Assembly: GCA_964434535.1 (NCBI GenBank)
Contig: CAYSWA010000003.1
Location: 62,001-126,000, forward strand
Direction of reading: 5' to 3'
DNA length: 64,000 nt
Source: SM23-32 sp964434535
GTDB taxonomy: Bacteria > Planctomycetota > Brocadiia > SM23-32
Shown piece after piece: positions 40,240-48,787 of the stretch. The notes beneath the pieces are model-generated. The model did not search any database. It was not told where the DNA came from and saw nothing but the letters and a program-made list of their open reading frames with translations. Within the stretch, counting starts at the first letter, position 1. The number at the start of each line of letters is the position of its first letter. The translations under genes and the position numbers were made by a program.

Positions 40240-42321
40240 ATGGAACTGCCCAGCATCCGCAACATCGGCATCGCCGCCCACATCGACGCCGGCAAGACCA
40301 CCGTCACCGAGCGCATCCTCTACTACACCGGCCGCCTCCACCGCATGGGCAGCGTCGATGAGGGCACCGCCGCCATGGACTGGAAGCCCCAGGAGCAGGA
40401 GCGCGGCATCACCATCGTCTCCGCCGCCACCGCCTGCCTCTGGAAGAACAAGTCCGACGGCAACGACTCGCCCCGGCGCGACGAGTTCCGCATCAACATC
40501 ATCGACACCCCCGGCCACGTCGACTTCACCATGGAGGTCGAGCGCTGCATGCGCGTGCTGGACGGCGTGGTCGTCGTCTTCTGCGGCGTCGGCGGCGTGC
40601 AGGCCCAGAGCGAGACCGTCTGGCACCAGGCCCAGCGCTACCAGGTGCCCCGCGTCTGCTTCGTCAACAAGCTCGACCGGCTCGGCAGCGACTTCCTCTA
40701 CGTGGTGCGCCAGATGCGCGAGCGGCTCGGCGCCAACGCCGTCCCCGTCCAGCTTCCCCTGGGGCGGGACGCCGACTTCGCCGGGGCCATCGACCTGATC
40801 CACCGCGAGGCGCTCGTCTTCGAGGACGAGGCGCTCGGCGCCCGCTACGAGGTCCGCCCCGTCCCCGAAGCCTACCGCGCGCAGGCCGAAGAGCACCGCG
40901 CCGCCCTGATCGAGGCCGTCAGCGAACAGGTCGAGTGGATGGCCGACAAGTTCCTGGCCGAGGAGCCGATCAGCCCGGCCGACATCACGCGCGGGCTGCG
41001 CCAGGCGTGCATCGCCGGCAAGCTCCAGCCCGTCCTCTGCGGGGCCGCCCTGCGCAACCGCGCCATACAGCCGCTGCTGGACGCCATCTGCGACTACCTG
41101 CCCTCGCCGGCGGACATACCGGCCATCGCCGGCACCGACCCCAAGTCCGGCGAGGCCGTCGAGCGCCACGCTTCCGAGGACGAGCCGCTCAGCGCCATGG
41201 CCTTCAAGGTCCAGAGCGAGCGCCACGCCGACCTCTACTACGTGCGCGTCTACAGCGGCGTGCTGCGCGAGAAGTCGCGCGTCTATAACGCCAACCAGGA
41301 CAAGATGGAGCACGTGGCCCAGCTCTGCCGCATGCACGCCAACGCCCGCGAGCAGATCAGCCAGGCCGGCCCCGGCGCCATCGTCGCCGTCACCGGCCTG
41401 AAGGTCACCGTCACGGGCGACACGCTCTGCGAGCGGCGCAAGCCCGTCGTCTACGAGCGAATGGAGGTGCCCGAAACGGTCGTCTCCATGGCCATCGAGC
41501 CGCGCACCCAGGCCGAGAAGCGGAAGCTGGACAACGCCCTGGGCCACCTGGCCCGGGAAGACCCGACCTTCCGCACCTCCGTGGACTCCAACACCGGCCA
41601 GCTCCTGATCAGCGGCATGGGCGAGCTGCACCTGGACATCATCCGCGACCGCCTGCTGCGCGAGTTCAACGTCGACGCCCGCGTCGGCGAGCCGCGCGTC
41701 TCCTACCGCGAGAGCCTGCGCGAACCGGTCACGATCGAGCAGACCTTCCAGCGCGAGATGGAGGGACGGGGCCAGTTCGCCCGCGTGGTCATCCGCTTCG
41801 AGCCCGCCCCCGTCGGCTCGGCCCTGGCCTTCCAGAACGAGGTGCCCAAGGACGTGCTCCCGCTGCACTTCGCGCGCGCGGTCGAGCGCACCCTCACCCA
41901 GAGCAACGTCGGCGGCATCCTCTACGGCTACCCGCTGATCAACGTCAAGGCCACGCTGCGCGAGGCCGAGTCCCATCCGGTGGACTCGACCGAGCTCGCC
42001 TTCGAGGCCGCCGCCACCATGGCCCAGCGCCGGGCGCTGGAGCAGGGCGGCTGCGAGCTCTACGAGCCCTACATGCGCCTGGAGATCGTCGTGCCCGAGG
42101 GCGACATGGGCGACGTGCTCAGCTACGTGACCACCTGCCGGGGCGCCATTCAGGACGTGACGGCGCGCGATGCGCTCCGCGTGCTCCGCGCCGTGGCGCC
42201 GCTTGCGGAGCTGTTCGGCTTCGCCACCAAGCTGCGCTCCCTCACCCAGGGGCGCGGCACCTACAGCATGGAGCCGCTCGAGTACCGGCCCGCGCCGGCC
42301 GGTGCGCTTGACCTCACCTGA
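40240..42321 (+). CDS. fusA: Elongation factor G (spd/EF-G2-like form)
   Basis: Ribosomal translocase GTPase, 693 residues. G1 is AHIDAGKT (13-20), G2 includes RGITI, G3 is DTPGHVDF and G4 is NKLD; domains II-V follow with GMGELHLDIIRDRL and YGYPLINVKATL. Features such as GSVDEGTAAMDW and FCGVGGVQAQSETVWHQAQ resemble the spirochaete/planctomycete/delta 'spd' EF-Gs and mitochondrial forms more than the common EF-G1. A short insertion (about 70-82, NKSDGNDSPRRDE) lies between G2 and G3. Its position after rpsL-rpsG argues that it is the working translocase, although the two are separated by a hairpin. Confidence 0.92.
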   Translation: MELPSIRNIGIAAHIDAGKTTVTERILYYTGRLHRMGSVDEGTAAMDWKPQEQERGITIVSAATACLWKNKSDGNDSPRRDEFRINIIDTPGHVDFTMEVERCMRVLDGVVVVFCGVGGVQAQSETVWHQAQRYQVPRVCFVNKLDRLGSDFLYVVRQMRERLGANAVPVQLPLGRDADFAGAIDLIHREALVFEDEALGARYEVRPVPEAYRAQAEEHRAALIEAVSEQVEWMADKFLAEEPISPADITRGLRQACIAGKLQPVLCGAALRNRAIQPLLDAICDYLPSPADIPAIAGTDPKSGEAVERHASEDEPLSAMAFKVQSERHADLYYVRVYSGVLREKSRVYNANQDKMEHVAQLCRMHANAREQISQAGPGAIVAVTGLKVTVTGDTLCERRKPVVYERMEVPETVVSMAIEPRTQAEKRKLDNALGHLAREDPTFRTSVDSNTGQLLISGMGELHLDIIRDRLLREFNVDARVGEPRVSYRESLREPVTIEQTFQREMEGRGQFARVVIRFEPAPVGSALAFQNEVPKDVLPLHFARAVERTLTQSNVGGILYGYPLINVKATLREAESHPVDSTELAFEAAATMAQRRALEQGGCELYEPYMRLEIVVPEGDMGDVLSYVTTCRGAIQDVTARDALRVLRAVAPLAELFGFATKLRSLTQGRGTYSMEPLEYRPAPAGALDLT

Positions 42322-42370
42322 CCCCGCGCCCTATCCTCTCCCGCCGGCCTCTGCTGAAGGGAGCTGCCGC

Positions 42371-44215
42371 GTGACCCGCCGAACCCGCCGCGTCACCTTC
42401 CAGCCCGAGGGCCGCAGCGTCTTCGTGCTCGACGGCACCGCCCTGGTCGAGGCCGCCGGCCAGGCCGGCATCGTGCTCAACCAGCCCTGCGGCGGCGAAG
42501 GAACCTGCGGCAAGTGCCGCGTGGAAGTGGCCGGCGAGGCGCCCGAGCCGACCCCCGCCGACCGCCGCCACATCCCCGGCGAGCAGCTCGCCGAGGGCTG
42601 GCGCCTCGCCTGCCGGCTCCGCGTCGAGGCGGACATGGTCCTCACCGTGCCGCACGAGACGCGCTTCTTCGAGCAGCAGATACTCGCCGAAGGCGAGGGG
42701 CGCGCCTACCCGTTGCGGCCCAACGTGCGCAAGGCGCTCCTCTGCGTGCCCGCCCCCAGCGTGGAGCACCAGCGCAGCGACGTGGACCGACTGCGCGACG
42801 CCCTCGGGGACGAGGCGCTCGCCGCCGGCCTGCCCCTGATCCGCGCCCTGCCCGGCATCCTGCGCCAGGGGCAGGACCGCCTCACCGCCGTGCTGGAGGG
42901 CCGGCAGATCCAGTGGGTCGAGGCCGGCGACACGACCGACTGCCTCTACGGCGTCGCGTTCGACATAGGCACCACCACCATCGTCGGCGCGCTGATGGAC
43001 CTGAGCGGCGGCGCCTCCGCCGCCGTGGCGAGCCGCACCAACCCCCAGGTGCACTTCGGCGACGACGTGGTCAGCCGCATCGCCTACATCCAGTCCCACC
43101 CCGGCGGGCTGGACAGGCTGCGGCGCCGCCTGGTCGCGTGCCTCAACGAGATCGTGCTGGAGCTCTGCGAGGGGGCCGGCGTCGAGCCCGAGTCCATCTA
43201 CGACGCCACGGCCGTGGGCAACACCACGATGAGCCACATCTTCCTGGGGGTCGATCCCTCCTCCCTCGCCCACGCTCCCTACGTGGCCGTGCTGCGGGGC
43301 GGGCTCGACGTCAGGGCGCGCGAGGTGGGCCTGGACATCAACCGCAACGCCGCCCTGCACATGCTGCCCAACATCGCCGGCTTCGTCGGCAGCGATACCG
43401 TCGCCGTGGTGCTCGCCAGCGGCATGGCCCAGGAGGAGCCGGTCCAGATCGCCATCGACATCGGCACCAACGGCGAGGTGGTCGTGGGCAACCGCGAGCG
43501 GCTCATCGCCTGCTCCTGCGCGGCCGGCCCGGCCTTCGAGGGCGCCCGCATACGCCAGGGCATGCGGGCCACCGAGGGCGCCGTCAGCAAGCTTGTCATC
43601 AATGAGGAGATCGAGGTCAACGTCATCGGCGGCGGCCGGGCGACCGGCATCTGCGGCAGCGGCCTGATCGACGCCGTCGCCGAGCTGCTCAGCGCCGGCG
43701 CCATCGACCCGACCGGTCGCATCGTCCACCCCGCCGGCGCGCCCGGCCTGCCGGACGCCCTGAAAGGGGCGATCGTGGAGCGCGACGGCCAGCCGGCGGT
43801 CGTGCTGGTGCCGGGCGAACGCAGCAAGACGGGCAAGCCCGTCCTGCTGACGCAGCGCGACGTGCGGGAGGTCCAGCTCGCCAAGGCGGCGATCCGGGCG
43901 GGCACGGAGGTGATCTGCGCCGAGTTCGGCATCGCGCCCCAGGAGGCGGCGCGCGTGCTGCTGGCCGGGGGGTTCGGCAACTTCATCCGCCGCTCGAACG
44001 CCCGCCGCATCGGCCTCTTGCCGCCGATCCCGGCCGAGCGCATCGAGTCCATCGGCAACGCGGCGGCGGCGGGGGCGAAGGCCGCGCTCGCCTGCCGCGA
44101 CTGCCGCGCCGAGGCCGAGCGCATCAGCCGCGAGACCCGCTACGTGGAGCTGGCCACGCGGGCCGACTTCCAGGCGCACTACATGGAAGCCATGGCCTTC
44201 GGTGAGGGGGGCTGA
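42371..44215 (+). CDS. ASKHA domain-containing ferredoxin, RACo-like (DUF4445)
   Basis: Reductive activators of corrinoid proteins use ATP to restore inactive Co(II) cobamides to Co(I). The 614 residues have an N-terminal plant-type [2Fe-2S] ferredoxin domain with Cys40, Cys46, Cys49 and Cys81 (PCGGEGTCGKC, LACRL), a linker domain, and a C-terminal actin/Hsp70-like ATPase with FDIGTTTIVGALMDLSGG near 197-214 and IAIDIGTNGEVVVGN near 361-375. The start is GTG 42371 with AAGGGAGC upstream. It lies 49 bases after fusA on the same strand and converges on frr. A possible client pathway is the URO-D-like enzyme at 6375. Confidence 0.9.
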   Translation: MTRRTRRVTFQPEGRSVFVLDGTALVEAAGQAGIVLNQPCGGEGTCGKCRVEVAGEAPEPTPADRRHIPGEQLAEGWRLACRLRVEADMVLTVPHETRFFEQQILAEGEGRAYPLRPNVRKALLCVPAPSVEHQRSDVDRLRDALGDEALAAGLPLIRALPGILRQGQDRLTAVLEGRQIQWVEAGDTTDCLYGVAFDIGTTTIVGALMDLSGGASAAVASRTNPQVHFGDDVVSRIAYIQSHPGGLDRLRRRLVACLNEIVLELCEGAGVEPESIYDATAVGNTTMSHIFLGVDPSSLAHAPYVAVLRGGLDVRAREVGLDINRNAALHMLPNIAGFVGSDTVAVVLASGMAQEEPVQIAIDIGTNGEVVVGNRERLIACSCAAGPAFEGARIRQGMRATEGAVSKLVINEEIEVNVIGGGRATGICGSGLIDAVAELLSAGAIDPTGRIVHPAGAPGLPDALKGAIVERDGQPAVVLVPGERSKTGKPVLLTQRDVREVQLAKAAIRAGTEVICAEFGIAPQEAARVLLAGGFGNFIRRSNARRIGLLPPIPAERIESIGNAAAAGAKAALACRDCRAEAERISRETRYVELATRADFQAHYMEAMAFGEGG

Positions 44216-44226
44216 GCCGGAGCCCC

Positions 44227-44787
44227 TCAGACGGTCATGATGTCGGCCGTCTTGCGCTCCAGCAGCTCGTCGATCCTGGCCTCGTGCTCGTCGGTCAGCT
44301 TCTGCACCTCGTCCTTGGTCCGGTGCAGCTCGTCTTCGCTGATGCTGGATGCCTTCTGTTCCTTCTCCAGTTGCCTGTTGGCGTCGCGGCGGATGTTGCG
44401 CACGGCGACGCGGGCCTCCTCGGCCATGGACTTCACGCGCGCGACGAGCTGCCTGCGCCGCTCCTCGCTGAGGCCGGGCACCTGGAGGCGGATGACCTTC
44501 CCGTCGTTCTGCGGGTTGATCCCGATGTCGCTGGTCTGGATCGCCCGTTCGATCTCGCCCAGGCTGGTGGGGTCGAAGGGCTTGATGACGATGAGCTGGG
44601 GGTCGGGGATGGCGATCTGGGCGAGCTGGCGCAGCGGCGTGGGCGAGCCGTAGTAGTCGAGGCGGATGTTCTCGACCAGGCCGGCGCTGGCCGTGCCGGT
44701 GCGGATGCCGCGCAGGCCCTGGCTGAAGACGTCCAGCGCCTTCTCCATGCGGTCCTCGGCGTCCAGCAGGATCTCGTCAACGTCCAT
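44227..44787 (-). CDS. frr: Ribosome recycling factor
   Basis: With EF-G splits post-termination ribosomes. The 186 residues match the family: the N-terminal helix DVFSQGLRGIRTGTAS near 19-34, DYYGSPTPLRQLAQI, IKPFDPTSLGEIERAIQTSD, the basic RRDANRQLEKEQK, and KLTDEHEARIDELLERKTADIMTV at the end. It is last in rpsB-tsf-pyrH-frr, five bases after pyrH, in the standard order. Confidence 0.97.
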   Translation of the reverse strand: MDVDEILLDAEDRMEKALDVFSQGLRGIRTGTASAGLVENIRLDYYGSPTPLRQLAQIAIPDPQLIVIKPFDPTSLGEIERAIQTSDIGINPQNDGKVIRLQVPGLSEERRRQLVARVKSMAEEARVAVRNIRRDANRQLEKEQKASSISEDELHRTKDEVQKLTDEHEARIDELLERKTADIMTV

Positions 44788-44792
44788 GGCGC

Positions 44793-45512
44793 TTATCCCT
44801 CTATGAGCGTGCCGACGGGTTCGCCCGCCGCCGCGCGCCGGATGTTGCCTTCCACGGCGTAGTTGAACACGCGCACGGGCAGCGAGTGCTGCATGCAGAA
44901 CGAGACGGCGGTCAGGTCCATCACCCCGAGCCTGCGCTGGAGCACCTCGCGGTAGGTGAGCCGCTCGAACAGGCGGGCGTCGGGGTCCTGCTCCGGGTCG
45001 GCCGAGTAGACGCCGTCGACCCGCGTGGCCTTCAGCACGGGGCCGGCGCCGAGCTCGACCGCGCGGAGGGCGGCCGCCGTGTCGGTGGTGAAGAACGGGT
45101 TGCCCGTGCCCCCGGCCAGCAGCACGACCTTGCCCGCCTCCAGGTCCTCCACGCAGCGGCGCGGCTCGAAGGCGGGCACCATCCGGGGCACGGCGAAGGC
45201 GCCGTAGTGGGTGGCGGCCACGCCCGCCTCGGCGAGCGCCTCCCGCAGCATCAGGGCGTTGACGGCCGTGGCGAGCATGCCGGCGTAGTCGGCGCTGATG
45301 CGGCCGGGCCCGGCCGGGCAGAACCGGGCGCCGCGGATCACGTTGCCCCCGCCCACGACCACGGCGAGCTGGACGGGCAGGGCGCGGGCGGCCGCCACCT
45401 CGGCGGCCACGTAGGCGATGGCCTCGGGGCCGAACGTGGCGCCGTCTTCGCCCGCGAGGGTGCCCCCGCTGAGCTTCAGCAGCACCCTTCGCGGCCGGTC
45501 CTCTGTGCCCAT
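44793..45512 (-). CDS. pyrH: Uridylate kinase
   Basis: Phosphorylates UMP to UDP; hexameric amino-acid-kinase-fold enzyme. The 239 residues include VLLKLSGGTLAGEDG near 10-24, VVVGGGNVIRG near 51-61, the DYAGMLATAVNALML region near 74-88, and GGTGNPFFTTDTAAALRA near 133-150, with TRVDGVYSADP downstream. It lies between tsf (35-base gap) and frr. Confidence 0.97.
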   Translation of the reverse strand: MGTEDRPRRVLLKLSGGTLAGEDGATFGPEAIAYVAAEVAAARALPVQLAVVVGGGNVIRGARFCPAGPGRISADYAGMLATAVNALMLREALAEAGVAATHYGAFAVPRMVPAFEPRRCVEDLEAGKVVLLAGGTGNPFFTTDTAAALRAVELGAGPVLKATRVDGVYSADPEQDPDARLFERLTYREVLQRRLGVMDLTAVSFCMQHSLPVRVFNYAVEGNIRRAAAGEPVGTLIEG

Positions 45513-45547
45513 TGTCGGCGCCCTCCCTCTGCTGCGGGCGGCGGGGG

Positions 45548-46147
45548 CTACTCGGCGCCGTCCTGGCCGATCTCCAGGCGCACGAAACGCCGCACCCCGA
45601 TGTTCTCGCCGAGCTTCGCGATGGCGTCCTGGATGAGCTGTTCGACGGTGCGCTGGTCGTCGCGGATGTAGGGCTGCTTCAGCAGGCAGACCTGCTCGTA
45701 GAACTTGGCCAGCCGGCCCTGGATGATCTGCTCCTGGATGTGTTCGGGCTTGTCGGCGCTCTGCTGGCGGTAGAGGGCCTTCTCGGCCTCGACGGTCTCG
45801 GCGGGCAGCTCCTCGGGCGTGGCGGCCAGCGGGTCCATCGCGGCCACCTGCATGGCCAGTTCGTTGGCGAGCTGGCGGAACTCGTCGTTGCGGGCCACGA
45901 AGTCGGTCTCGCAGGCCAGCTCCAGCAGCACGCCGATGCGTCCGTTGCCGTGGACGTAGCTGACGATGGCGCCCTCTGCGGTCTGGCGGCTGCCCTTCTC
46001 GCGGGCCATCGCCAGGCCCTGCTCGCGCAGTATCATCACGGCCTTCTGCTGGTCGCCGTCGGCCTCGGCGAGCGCCCGCTTGCAGTCCATCAGGCCGGCG
46101 CCCGTCCTGTCACGCAGTTGCTTCACTTCCGGTGCGGAGATCGCCAT
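45548..46147 (-). CDS. tsf: Elongation factor Ts
   Basis: Nucleotide-exchange factor for EF-Tu. The 199 residues start MAISAPEVKQLRDRTGAGLM and include CKRALAEADGD, EGAIVSYVHGNGRIGVLLEL and the core signature CETDFVARNDEF. This is the short form of the protein, about 200 residues, without the duplicated C-terminal subdomain of the E. coli protein. The start at 46147 was chosen from the conserved N-terminus; the longer open frame overlaps rpsB. Confidence 0.97.
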   Translation of the reverse strand: MAISAPEVKQLRDRTGAGLMDCKRALAEADGDQQKAVMILREQGLAMAREKGSRQTAEGAIVSYVHGNGRIGVLLELACETDFVARNDEFRQLANELAMQVAAMDPLAATPEELPAETVEAEKALYRQQSADKPEHIQEQIIQGRLAKFYEQVCLLKQPYIRDDQRTVEQLIQDAIAKLGENIGVRRFVRLEIGQDGAE

Positions 46148-46218
46148 CTGCTGCTCCGTCTGCGCATTTCGGGTGTAGTCGTCGGGTGCGGTCTGTGCCG
46201 GGGCGCGCGGCCGGCGGC

Positions 46219-47124
46219 TCAGGCCGGCTCCTCCTCGGAGGCCGCCTCGGCCGTCTGCGGCTCGGCCTGCTGCGGGGTCTCGGCGGCGGGCTCGTGCTCG
46301 GGGGGCTCGGCCGCTTCGGGGGCGGCTTCCTCCCCTTCGGTCGCGGGCGGCTCCTGGGCGGCGGTCTGGGCCTCGGATGCGGGCGCGGCGGTCTGAGGTT
46401 CTTCGGGGCGCGGCGCCGGGGCCGCCGGCGGCGCCTCGCCGCGCCGGGCCAGCCCGTCCAGCACGGCGTCCGACATCATGCGGAAGAATATCTCGATGGC
46501 GCCGAACGAATCGTCGTTGCCGGGCACGACCACGTCGATGTCGTCGGGGTCGCCGTCGGTGTCGGTCAGTGCGATGATGGGTATTGCGAGCTTGACGGCT
46601 TCGCGCACGGCGATGTGCTCGCGGGCGGGGTCGACCAGCACGAGCAGGCCGGGCAGCCGGTTCATGTTGCGCACGCCGCCGAGGTTGCGCAGGATCTTGC
46701 GCTTCTCGCGGCGCAGCGAGGAGACCATCTTCTTGGTGTAGAGGCGGATCTGGCCGCTCTTCTCGAGCTCTTCCAGCTCCTCCAGGCGGTCCAGCCGGCT
46801 GCGGATGGTGGTGTAGTTGGTCAGCAGCCCGCCCGGCCAGCGCTCGGCCACGTAGGGCATGCCGCAGCGCTGGGCCTCGCGCTCGACGATGCCGGAGGCC
46901 TGCTTCTTGGTGCCGACGAACATGACCGTGCGGCCGCGCGCGGCGACGGCGCGCGTCAACGCGCGCCCCAGGATCAGGCCGCGCAGGGTCGCGCGCAGGT
47001 CGATGATGTGGATCAGGTTGCGCCGCTTGAAGATGAACGGCGCCATCTTGGGGTTCCACCGGCTGGTGCGATGGCCGAAGTGGAATCCCGCTTTGATCAG
47101 GCCTCTAACGCTGGGTGTCTCCAA
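46219..47124 (-). CDS. rpsB: 30S ribosomal protein S2 with acidic C-terminal extension
   Basis: Binds the 30S subunit near S1. Residues 1-225 are a standard S2: GLIKAGFHFGHRTSRWNPKM, FIFKRRNLIHIIDL, VGTKKQA, RWPGGLLTNYTTI and DTDGDPDDIDVVVPGNDD. Residues from about 229 to 301 form a tail almost entirely of Ala, Glu, Pro, Gln and Thr, absent from the common form. The start codon is TTG at 47124, supported by GGGAGAGAG just upstream and by the family N-terminus. First gene of rpsB-tsf-pyrH-frr; the promoter at 47288-47316 leaves a leader of about 155 bases. Confidence 0.96.
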   Translation of the reverse strand: METPSVRGLIKAGFHFGHRTSRWNPKMAPFIFKRRNLIHIIDLRATLRGLILGRALTRAVAARGRTVMFVGTKKQASGIVEREAQRCGMPYVAERWPGGLLTNYTTIRSRLDRLEELEELEKSGQIRLYTKKMVSSLRREKRKILRNLGGVRNMNRLPGLLVLVDPAREHIAVREAVKLAIPIIALTDTDGDPDDIDVVVPGNDDSFGAIEIFFRMMSDAVLDGLARRGEAPPAAPAPRPEEPQTAAPASEAQTAAQEPPATEGEEAAPEAAEPPEHEPAAETPQQAEPQTAEAASEEEPA

Positions 47125-47287
47125 AGCTCTCTCCCGCGATGCTCACATGTGCCGTTGTGCGTTCTCCAGGGGGTCCCCGGCTCCGGCGACGGCACCGCGA
47201 CGGCACATTGGATGCGCATGGTGCCCCGCCTGAGAAGCCGGCTGGGGAGTCAAAAGGCGAGTGCCCGCCCCGAGATGCAACAGGGCC

Positions 47288-47316
47288 AATATACCCCCTG
47301 GCCCCGCCTCTGTCAA
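47288..47316 (-). promoter_or_regulatory. Promoter for rpsB operon
   Basis: Minus strand: TTGACA (47316-47311), 17-base spacer, TATATT (47293-47288). The -35 box overlaps the stop codon of the upstream membrane-protein gene. The leader (47125-47280) contains GC-rich inverted segments that might bind S2, but I recognise no defined motif. Confidence 0.85.
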
Positions 47317-47921
47317 GCCAAACGGACCCGCGCCGCCGAGCCGCGGATGGCCACCGCCTCCGCCAGCGCGCTGGCGAGCAGCGTCGGCGCGACCACTGCT
47401 GCGTAGGCCGCCGCCCGCGGCGCCAGCGCCGCCAGGTAGGGCTCACCCCCCTGCACGGCGTGCCCCATGCTGATGCCCATCGCCAGGCTCACCCAGAAGC
47501 ACGGCAGCTCCAGCGCGAGCACCAGCGCGCCGCAAGCCAGCGTCAGCGGCGCCGGCGGGCGCCACTGCCCCGCCCTCGGCGCCCCCAGCGCCTCCATCGG
47601 CTCGCGCCCCGCCATGCCCCCGATGACGCCGACGTTCAGGCCCGTCCAGATGCCGAAGGCCTTCGGCAGCATCGGATGGAAGCCGCTGGCCATGTAAGCG
47701 AAGATGGCCGTCGCGTTGAAGCCGAAGATCACCGCCGCCATCCGCGCGATGCTCGGCGAGGGGCCCATCCGGCGCAGAACCGTGCGGAAGACGGCGAGCG
47801 CGGGGCGGGCCACGGCCGTCCAGCCGTATCGCACGACCGGCCAGGCGACGAACAGGCCCACGGCGAACAGAAGCGCCGCGTGCACGGCGAGCCGCGCGTG
47901 CGCTGCCAGCAGCTCCAGCAT
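47313..47921 (-). CDS. Multi-pass membrane protein, tentatively SpoIIM-like
   Basis: A 202-residue integral membrane protein with about five hydrophobic segments (near 5-28, 55-75, 83-100, 123-150 and 172-195). The segment ending NVGVIGGMAG and the later ALELPCFWVSLAMGISMGH loosely recall SpoIIM-family proteins, but this is not a firm assignment and function is unknown. The start is ATG 47921, 17 bases after the end of folD, with GGGGGAGAG upstream. Its stop codon lies inside the -35 box of the rpsB promoter. Confidence 0.7.
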   Translation of the reverse strand: MLELLAAHARLAVHAALLFAVGLFVAWPVVRYGWTAVARPALAVFRTVLRRMGPSPSIARMAAVIFGFNATAIFAYMASGFHPMLPKAFGIWTGLNVGVIGGMAGREPMEALGAPRAGQWRPPAPLTLACGALVLALELPCFWVSLAMGISMGHAVQGGEPYLAALAPRAAAYAAVVAPTLLASALAEAVAIRGSAARVRLA

Positions 47922-47938
47922 GGCTCTCCCCCGGCCTC

Positions 47939-48787
47939 TCAGGCCTGCCGGCGGGCGCACTCGGCGACGTTGGCCAGCAGCATCGCCGTGGTCACCGGCC
48001 CGACCCCCCCGGGCACGGGGGTGATGAGCGAGGCCCGCTGCCGGACCGACTCGAACTCCACGTCACCGGCCACTGCGCCCCCCTCGGCCCGGTTGATGCC
48101 GACGTCCACGACCACGGCCCCCTCGCGCACCATCTCGCCGGTGACGAGGCCCGCCTTGCCCACGGCGACGATCAGCACCTCGGCGCGCCGCGTGTGCGCC
48201 GCCAGCTCCCGCGTGGCCACGTGGCAGCAGGTCACGGTCGGCGCCCGCCTCAGCGATTCCAGCAGCATCACCACCGCCGGCTTGCCCACGACGGCGCTGT
48301 GACCGACGACGACGGTCTCCTTGCCGGCCATCTCAATGCCTGCTTCCCGCAGCATCGTGAGCACGGCGCGCGGGGTGCAGGGCGCCAGGCGGAACTCGCC
48401 GTAGAAGAGCCCTCCCACGTTGGCCGGGTGCACGCCCTCGGCGTCCTTCTCGGGGGCGATGGCCCGCTGGGCGCGGGCGGCGTCGAGGCCCGCGGGCAGG
48501 GGCATCATCAGCATGAGGGCGGTGACGGCCGGATCGGAGTTCAGCCCGGCGATGCAGTCCTTCAGGGCGGCGTCGGTCGTGGCGCCGTCGGGCCGCCTCA
48601 GCTCGTATTCGATGCCGACCTCGGCGCAGGCGCGCCGCTGGCTTCGCGCGTAGAAGCGGGCGCCCGCGTCGTCGGAGGCGAGCAGCGCCACCAGCCTGGG
48701 CGGGCGGGGCAGGTCGGCGACCTCCCGGCGCACGCGGTCACGGACGGCCTCGGCTATCGGCGCGCCTCGCAGCAGTTCAGCCGTCAT
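47939..48787 (-). CDS. folD: FolD-family methylenetetrahydrofolate dehydrogenase with altered active site
   Basis: FolD normally oxidises 5,10-methylene-THF and hydrolyses the methenyl product. The 282 residues keep the fold signatures CTPRAVLTMLREAGIEMAGK, VVGHSAVVGKP, VDVGINR and TPVPGGVGPVT. The catalytic residues differ: Tyr46 is kept, but the general Lys is Gln50 (FYARSQRRA), the conserved Gln of VQLPLP is Met94 (LMMPLP), and the Asp of KDVDG is Glu117 (KDAEG). Loss of this Lys abolishes cyclohydrolase activity in the human enzyme, so this may be dehydrogenase-only or repurposed. The start overlaps the preceding hydrolase gene by 11 bases. Confidence 0.92.
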   Translation of the reverse strand: MTAELLRGAPIAEAVRDRVRREVADLPRPPRLVALLASDDAGARFYARSQRRACAEVGIEYELRRPDGATTDAALKDCIAGLNSDPAVTALMLMMPLPAGLDAARAQRAIAPEKDAEGVHPANVGGLFYGEFRLAPCTPRAVLTMLREAGIEMAGKETVVVGHSAVVGKPAVVMLLESLRRAPTVTCCHVATRELAAHTRRAEVLIVAVGKAGLVTGEMVREGAVVVDVGINRAEGGAVAGDVEFESVRQRASLITPVPGGVGPVTTAMLLANVAECARRQA

